A DNA stretch of 64,000 bases from assembly GCF_954871325.1 (NCBI RefSeq), contig NC_088778.1, positions 3,319,743-3,383,742 of the forward strand, written 5' to 3'. Below the pieces are notes generated by a model. It was not told the DNA's origin. It searched no databases and saw only the letters and a list, made by a program, of their open reading frames with translations. Position 1 is the stretch's first letter; each line of letters opens with the position of its first letter. The position numbers were made by a program, and so were the translations under genes. Of this stretch, positions 63,969 through 64,000 are shown piece by piece. The DNA is from Gordionus sp. m RMFG-2023 (taxonomy: Eukaryota; Nematomorpha; Gordioida; Chordodea; Parachordodidae).

Positions 63969-64000
63969 TTTCTGCATCACATAATATTATTATACATATA

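Overview
The window looks like AT-rich nuclear DNA (roughly three quarters A+T by eye) from an invertebrate animal. The evidence is short GT-AG introns, an M1 aminopeptidase with animal-type architecture, an Asn/His-rich DNA-binding protein, and a dense mixture of LINE, tRNA-derived, Ty3/gypsy-like and hAT-type repeats. Nothing seen fixes the phylum. No bacterial operon, CRISPR array, intact tRNA or rRNA gene was found.

Two host genes are well supported. (1) On the plus strand at 17441-23867 is a nuclear-protein gene: an Asn/His-rich 5' exon, an acidic exon, a basic exon (KRKYVKWTREKM) and a long last exon with a helix-turn-helix-like segment (LSEMLQVSLSSLYKYL), followed by an AATAAA. The last three exons join in phase; the link to the 5' exon is less certain. 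(2) On the minus strand at 60773-52770 are the last 12 exons of a puromycin-sensitive-aminopeptidase-like M1 protease. All splice junctions keep phase and give 514 codons from just after the zinc site to the stop. The HEXXH exons are not in the window. A GC-richer orphan reading frame lies at 1353-1775, and a few other GC islands (9.0-9.5, 12.6-13.0, 20.1-20.3, 61.4-61.6 kb) may be exons.

Most of the rest is mobile DNA. At 0-4.3 kb there are two 3' ends of a LINE with a restriction-like-endonuclease-type tail. At 5.9-16 kb there are tRNA-like repeats, hAT-type MITEs with 8-bp target duplications, a 755-bp TA-flanked inverted-repeat element and long microsatellites. At 25.4-27.9 kb a decayed APE-type LINE with a tRNA-like 5' module lies next to an inverted-repeat element. 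That element was split by a Ty3/gypsy-like LTR retrotransposon (28354-35178) with two LTRs and a matching target duplication. At 35-41 kb there are further retroelement fossils, a 650-bp dispersed repeat and degenerate tandem repeats. At 42-51.4 kb is a hAT transposon graveyard, into which a retroelement zinc-knuckle segment has been placed and amplified as 12 tandem 110-bp units. The aminopeptidase introns carry at least three small hAT-like MITEs. The last 3 kb hold a retroelement integrase fossil and a 0.97-kb foldback element.

No convincing undescribed multi-gene system was seen. The points most worth a second look are the retroelement-derived 110-bp satellite, the interrupted helix-turn-helix of the nuclear protein, the hAT MITE family, the many poly(C) runs in an AT-rich background, and the recurring CCGCNANNTGGCG-type repeat edge.
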